This document shows, piece after piece, positions 59,958 to 64,000 of a DNA stretch of 64,000 bases. This DNA comes from Aliiroseovarius sediminis (lineage in GTDB: Bacteria > Pseudomonadota > Alphaproteobacteria > Rhodobacterales > Rhodobacteraceae): assembly GCF_022678485.1 (NCBI RefSeq), contig NZ_JALBYP010000026.1:186001-250000 (forward strand), written 5' to 3'. The notes under the pieces are model-generated. The model saw only the letters and a list, made by a program, of their open reading frames with translations, had not been told where the DNA came from and did no database searches. A program made the translations under genes and the position numbers. Each line of letters begins with the position of its first letter. Position 1 is the first letter of the stretch.

Positions 59958-61031
59958 ATGGATATCATCCCCCTGATCGACCGAATCGGAGAAGCTCCGA
60001 CAGCCGCACTGTTCGGCCTTATCACCGGTATTGTGTTCGGCGTGGCCGCCCAGCGGTCGCGGTTCTGCCTGCGCGCGGCGACCGTGGAGTTTGCGCGGCG
60101 CATGATGGATAATTCGGTCGCTGTGTGGCTTTTGACTTTCTCGACGGCGCTGGTTTGGGTTCAGGGTGCATCGCTTGTGGGGCTGTTGCGGGTCGAGGAC
60201 GCGCGAATGATGGCCGTGACCGGCACTTGGTCAGGCGCCATTATCGGCGGGTTGATGTTCGGCGTGGGTATGGTGCTGGCACGTGGCTGTTCGGGCCGTC
60301 TTCTGGTGCTGGCGGCGACGGGCAACCTGCGATCGGTCGTGTCCGGCCTGATCTTCGCCGTCGTTGCACAAATGAGCCTGCACGGCTGGCTTGCCCCTAC
60401 CCGCGACACACTTGCCCGGCTTTGGATGACCGAAGGCGGCACAAACATGAACCTTCTGACCACGCTTGGCATCCCAGCCTGGAGCGGTTTTGCGCTGGGG
60501 GTCATCACCGCCATTATGGCCATCGTCATCGCCCGCCGGTCGGGCATGGAATACAAACGATTGGTGTTCGGGTCAGGGGTGGGATTTGCCGTCGCCCTTG
60601 GCTGGGTCTTAACCTATCAGCTGTCTATGGCCGCGTTCGAGCCTGTGTCCGTCACTTCGGCCACATTCTCTGGCCCATCTGCCAACACGCTTATGTTTTT
60701 TCTGATCCCCGACCCTGTCCTGAATTTCGACGTAGGGCTCGTGCCGGGCGTGGTCATCGGCGCGTTTGCCGCCAGTTGGTTGTCGGGCGATTTCAAATTC
60801 CAAGGTTTCGATGGTGAAGCAACCATGCGCCGCTCTATGACCGGAGCGTTCCTGATGGGCTTTGGCGCAATGCTGGCTGGCGGCTGCGCCATCGGCGCAG
60901 GCGTCACCGGCACCTCGATCTTCGTCGGCACCGCATGGCTCGCGCTTTTGTGCATGTGGATCGGGGCGGTGTTCACCGATGCGCTGGTGGATCAGGCGCA
61001 AGGCCGGGGCGCTGCGTTGCCGGCGGAGTAA
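59958..61031 (+). CDS. YeeE/YedE family sulfur-compound transporter
   Basis: A 357-residue inner-membrane protein. Two repeated halves each carry the conserved cysteine motif: SRFCLRAATVEFARRM and GMVLARGCSGRLLVLAATGNLRSV in the first, AMLAGGCAIGAGVTGTSIFVG in the second. In the family member TsuA these cysteines relay thiosulfate through the membrane, so this is probably an importer of thiosulfate or a related sulfur compound. It starts at ATG 59958 with AGAGAGAC upstream. An AT-rich gene with a TTG start follows within five bases. Confidence 0.9.
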   Translation: MDIIPLIDRIGEAPTAALFGLITGIVFGVAAQRSRFCLRAATVEFARRMMDNSVAVWLLTFSTALVWVQGASLVGLLRVEDARMMAVTGTWSGAIIGGLMFGVGMVLARGCSGRLLVLAATGNLRSVVSGLIFAVVAQMSLHGWLAPTRDTLARLWMTEGGTNMNLLTTLGIPAWSGFALGVITAIMAIVIARRSGMEYKRLVFGSGVGFAVALGWVLTYQLSMAAFEPVSVTSATFSGPSANTLMFFLIPDPVLNFDVGLVPGVVIGAFAASWLSGDFKFQGFDGEATMRRSMTGAFLMGFGAMLAGGCAIGAGVTGTSIFVGTAWLALLCMWIGAVFTDALVDQAQGRGAALPAE

Positions 61032-61035
61032 CGAA

Positions 61036-61455
61036 TTGGCGAAAATTGACTTCTCTGCGCAATTTGGCGGGCGAGATGCTGCAAAAGCGGTACTGCCCCA
61101 TTTCAGGGCATTGAAGGCAGCGTGCAGAGACATAGACACACCGAGATTTCCTGCCCCCAAACTCACATTCATCCTTCGAGTTGATGGCAGTATCAATACA
61201 TATGGTTTTTCGGGACCAAATCATTTGGACATAAAAGAAAACGACTATGTTTCAGTTGATTTGGGAATACCCACGCGCGCTTACTCCATTTCCAGCGTAG
61301 ACACCGCTAAGTTTATTACTGACCAATTGTTGAAAAGTGTCGATTTTTTAGTTGAGTTAGATAACCCGCAATTAAGTGATCTAGCTGCGGTTGCCCTGCG
61401 CGATTCAATCAGAGACCTGAACAAAATCTACCTTTTAGAAATTGAGAAGCTTTGA
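61036..61455 (+). CDS. AT-rich unknown protein downstream of the YeeE/YedE gene
   Basis: A 139-residue soluble protein with no recognised domain. It begins with TTG 61036 after GGAG (seven bases), four bases past the transporter stop, so it is likely co-transcribed. The sequence has LTFILRVDGSINTYGFSGPN (beta-rich) and a helical C-terminus (AALRDSIRDLNKIYLLEIEKL-like). It is markedly AT-richer than its neighbours (20 G/C in the 60 bases 61321-61380), which suggests transfer. Small orphan proteins of this kind include immunity proteins, but there is no evidence for that here. Confidence 0.6.
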   Translation: MAKIDFSAQFGGRDAAKAVLPHFRALKAACRDIDTPRFPAPKLTFILRVDGSINTYGFSGPNHLDIKENDYVSVDLGIPTRAYSISSVDTAKFITDQLLKSVDFLVELDNPQLSDLAAVALRDSIRDLNKIYLLEIEKL

Positions 61456-61459
61456 AGCT

Positions 61460-63655
61460 CTAATAAAAACTCTGCGGGTCAATATCCACCGACACACGCA
61501 TGTCGCCTTTGATGTTGAACTGCGCAAGCCAGCGTTTTAGCGCGGGTTGTATGGGCGCACCCTTATCAGCTTTCACCAGCAGACGCACACGATGCCGCCC
61601 CCGTACGCGCGCGATCGGCGCGGGGGCGGGGCCGTAAAGTTGCGCGCCGATTTGGATCAGCGGCTCGGATCGACGGGCCATTTCTGACCCTAGATCAAAC
61701 ACCGCTTGGATGTCGGGGGATGACAGAATGATACCGGCCATGCGCCCATAGGGCGGCACGCCCGCAGCTTGCCTTTCACCTGCTTCCGCGCGCCAGAACT
61801 TCTCTTCCTCGCCAGCAAGGATCGCGCGGATCACCGGGTGTTCGGGTTGGAACGTTTGCAGGAGCGCGACGCCGGGCGTTTCCGCCCGTCCAGCCCGGCC
61901 CGCGACTTGGCGGATCAGTTGGAAGGTGCGTTCAGCCGCGCGCAAGTCAGATCCTTGCAAGCCAAGATCGGCGTCGATCACGCCGACCAGAGTGAGCTTG
62001 GGGAAGTTGTGCCCTTTGGCGACCAGTTGCGTGCCGATGATGATGTCGGCGCCTCCTGCCGCGATCAGTTCGATCTGTTCTTTCAGCGCGCGGGCTGAGC
62101 CAAACAGGTCGGACGACAACACCGCCACGCGGGCGTCCGGGAAACTGGCGCGGACTTCTTCCGCCAGCCGTTCGACACCCGGACCGACCGGGGCCAGCTT
62201 GCCTTCAACGTCGCATTCCGGGCAGGCCTCGGGCATCGGTTTTGTTTCGCCGCATTGGTGGCAGACAAGGCGTTTCTGGAAGCGGTGTTCCACCATGCGC
62301 GCGTCACAATGGTCACAGCCAATCTGGTGTCCGCAAGCCCGGCAAATCGTGACCGGCGCATAGCCACGGCGGTTGATGAACAACAGCGATTGTTCGCCCT
62401 TCGCGATGCGCAGGGTCACGGCGGCTTTCAGCGTGGGGGAAATCCAGCTTTGCGACGGCAAATCCTCTTGCCGCATATCAATCGCGCGCATGTCGGGCAT
62501 GACGGCGGGACCATACCGACTGGTCAGGTCAATACGGTTGTATTTCCCCGCCTCGCAGTTGGCCCAAGTCTCAAGCGAGGGCGTGGCCGAGGCCAGCACC
62601 ACTTGCGCATCACAGATCGACGCGCGCATTACAGCCATGTCGCGGGCAGAATACAGCACTCCGTCTTCCTGCTTGTAGGAACTGTCGTGCTCCTCATCCA
62701 CGATCACCAACCCAAGGTCACGAAATGGCAGATAGAGCGCGGAACGGGCACCCACCACAAGCGATGCCTCCCCCTGCCCGACCATCCGCCAGCACCGGCG
62801 GCGTTCGGTCATGGTCACACCGGAATGCCATTCGGCAGGTTGCGCGCCGAAGCGTTCTTCGACCCGTTTCAGGAACTCGGCGGTGAGCGCAATTTCAGGC
62901 AAAAGAACCAGAGCTTGACGGCCTTTCTTCAAACAGGCGGCGACGGCTTCCAGATAAACCTCGGTCTTACCGGCGCCGGTGACGCCACGCAGAAGCGTGG
63001 TGCCATAACGGCCGGTGCGCACGCCATCGGTCAGTTGCTTGGCGGCGGCGGCTTGTTCCTCGGTCAGTTGCTTGCTGGGCAAGCTGGGGTCAAGACGCGG
63101 ATAGGGCATGTCGCGCGGCGTGTCTTCCTCGCGAATGGCACCCAGCTTCACCAGCCCCTTCACAACGGAGCCACTTACCCCCGCCAAATCGGCCAATTCC
63201 TTCTGCGTGAAGCCGACACCGGGCTGATCCATCAGCACGTCCATCACCTTGGCACGTGCATCGGTCAGGCGGTTGGGGCGATGTCCCGACGCCTTCAAAA
63301 CCTTGCGCATCGAAGGTGGATCGGACAGGCCCGGCGCGCGGGTGGCAAGGCGCAACATCTGGCTCATCGGGGTCAGGGTGTAATCGCCGACGCGGGTCAG
63401 AAATTCCGCCATCTCGGCGCGCATGGGGGCCACATCCAGAACGCGGATCACGGCGCGCAGTTTGGAGGCGTCAAATCCAACCTCGCCCGGCCCCCAGATC
63501 ACGCCCAGCACCTTGCGCGGGCCAAGCGGCACCTCGACAAACGCACCTTGCACGCAGCCCTCTTCGGGCGCGCGGTATGTCAGGATACGATCCAAGGGCT
63601 GCGCGGTCAGAACACCGACGCGCGCGCCTTCCGGAAAATGCTGAATATCGCTCAT
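61460..63655 (-). CDS. priA: Primosomal protein N' (replication restart helicase PriA)
   Basis: A 731-residue helicase that reloads the replisome at stalled forks. An N-terminal 3'-DNA-binding domain is followed by Walker A GVTGAGKTE (residues 224-232), the DEEH box (VIVDEEHDSSYKQ), and the paired zinc ribbons CRACGHQIGCDHC and CHQCGETKPMPEACPEC, then the helicase C domain with GTQLVAKGHNFPKL. The longer frame to 63712 is out of family; ATG 63655 (MSDIQHFPEGARV) is used. Length and motifs are complete. Confidence 0.95.
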   Translation of the reverse strand: MSDIQHFPEGARVGVLTAQPLDRILTYRAPEEGCVQGAFVEVPLGPRKVLGVIWGPGEVGFDASKLRAVIRVLDVAPMRAEMAEFLTRVGDYTLTPMSQMLRLATRAPGLSDPPSMRKVLKASGHRPNRLTDARAKVMDVLMDQPGVGFTQKELADLAGVSGSVVKGLVKLGAIREEDTPRDMPYPRLDPSLPSKQLTEEQAAAAKQLTDGVRTGRYGTTLLRGVTGAGKTEVYLEAVAACLKKGRQALVLLPEIALTAEFLKRVEERFGAQPAEWHSGVTMTERRRCWRMVGQGEASLVVGARSALYLPFRDLGLVIVDEEHDSSYKQEDGVLYSARDMAVMRASICDAQVVLASATPSLETWANCEAGKYNRIDLTSRYGPAVMPDMRAIDMRQEDLPSQSWISPTLKAAVTLRIAKGEQSLLFINRRGYAPVTICRACGHQIGCDHCDARMVEHRFQKRLVCHQCGETKPMPEACPECDVEGKLAPVGPGVERLAEEVRASFPDARVAVLSSDLFGSARALKEQIELIAAGGADIIIGTQLVAKGHNFPKLTLVGVIDADLGLQGSDLRAAERTFQLIRQVAGRAGRAETPGVALLQTFQPEHPVIRAILAGEEEKFWRAEAGERQAAGVPPYGRMAGIILSSPDIQAVFDLGSEMARRSEPLIQIGAQLYGPAPAPIARVRGRHRVRLLVKADKGAPIQPALKRWLAQFNIKGDMRVSVDIDPQSFY

Positions 63656-63757
63656 TTCGCCTGAGTCCCCGTGGTCGCGCGCACCATAAGGGCTTTCTGC
63701 CCGCGCGCCCATGGGGTATGAGAGCGCAAACGCTCAATAGCTGCAGGAGCCGCGCAT

Positions 63758-64000
63758 ATGAAATTTTTCGCTGATACCGCCGATATCGACGCCATCAAGG
63801 AACTGAACGACGTCGGGATGATCGACGGCGTGACCACCAACCCCTCGATCATCAAGAAATCGGGACGTGACATTCTGGAAGTGACCAAGGAAATCTGCGA
63901 CATCGTGGATGGCCCAGTCTCTGCCGAAGTCACCGCCATTGATGCCGACACCATGATCGCAGAAGGCCGCAAGCTGGCGAAGATCGCCGACAACATCGCA
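63758..64000 (+). CDS. Transaldolase (TalC/fructose-6-phosphate aldolase family), N-terminal part
   Basis: Cut by the window end; 81 codons are visible. [20 protein letters not shown] then [16 protein letters not shown] is the conserved N-terminus of the small (about 217-residue) TalC/FSA transaldolases: the TTNPS motif lines the active site, and the Schiff-base lysine lies downstream of the window. The role is in the non-oxidative pentose phosphate pathway. CAGGAGC precedes ATG 63758. It is divergent from priA with 102 bases between. Confidence 0.93.
   Translation, partial: MKFFADTADIDAIKELNDVGMIDGVTTNPSIIKKSGRDILEVTKEICDIVDGPVSAEVTAIDADTMIAEGRKLAKIADNIA

Noticed and set aside
62255-63664. 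A 469-codon open frame antisense to priA.
   Set aside because: priA on the other strand has complete helicase and zinc motifs; the antisense translation is His/Gly/Gln-rich without recognisable features.

Overview
The window is a high-GC alphaproteobacterial chromosome segment, most likely from the order Rhodobacterales (Roseobacter-type). The assignment rests on the gene families present: a DUF1523-type operon, the long form of DeoC, a Pat-type acyltransferase beside an HDAC-like deacetylase, short convergent spacing, and alphaproteobacterial intergenic repeats. I cannot name the genus. There is no prophage, no intact insertion sequence, no CRISPR array, and no tRNA or rRNA gene that I can see.

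Layout. 1-4.0 kb: the end of a nucleoside-type (BMP family) ABC transporter operon, with two small unknown membrane proteins placed between the transporter genes. 4.1-8.9 kb: a FAD oxidoreductase converging on a likely co-transcribed protein acetyltransferase (Pat-like) and HDAC-family deacetylase. 9 kb: a small copper-chaperone-like gene next to what I read as a decayed cueR. 9.6-15.1 kb: a complete oligopeptide ABC operon (oppABCDF, reverse strand). 15.5-18.9 kb: deoC plus a double aldehyde dehydrogenase for deoxyribose breakdown. 18.9-26.8 kb: an eight-gene reverse-strand operon of unknown function (coiled-coil protein, AAA+ ATPase, several membrane proteins). It contains two AT-richer extra genes and two inverted copies of a short palindromic repeat. 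It is the best candidate here for an undescribed system. 26.9-30.4 kb: an M20 peptidase, a gene-poor degenerate stretch, and an orphan solute-binding protein.

30.5-37 kb: an EamA exporter, YebC, an Lrp/LysE divergent pair, and two tail-to-tail SLC13 permeases with TrkA-C-like domains. 37-40 kb: YmdB-like phosphoesterase, 5-formyl-THF cyclo-ligase and MgtE. 40-43 kb: guanine deaminase and 8-oxoguanine deaminase around a small SMR/EamA-like protein. 43-47.4 kb: a HisN-type phosphatase, an XRE regulator, a quinone oxidoreductase, a BI-1 protein and an SGNH hydrolase. 47.5-52.7 kb: rpmG (L33), the RNase P RNA gene, a cell-wall amidase, a lipoprotein, gatA/gatC, an MBL hydrolase and tadA. 52.8-64 kb: housekeeping genes (rluB-like, xseA, purD, ferredoxin, prmA, priA and the start of a transaldolase), with an MFS transporter and a YeeE/YedE sulfur-compound transporter between them.

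A recurring theme is uptake and salvage of nucleosides, purine bases and peptides: the BMP transporter, DeoC plus ALDH, two purine deaminases, Opp and an orphan peptide-type binding protein. That fits a heterotroph living on dissolved organic nitrogen. Start codons were moved from the longest reading frame wherever a ribosome binding site, signal peptide or family alignment favoured an internal start. These choices are stated entry by entry.
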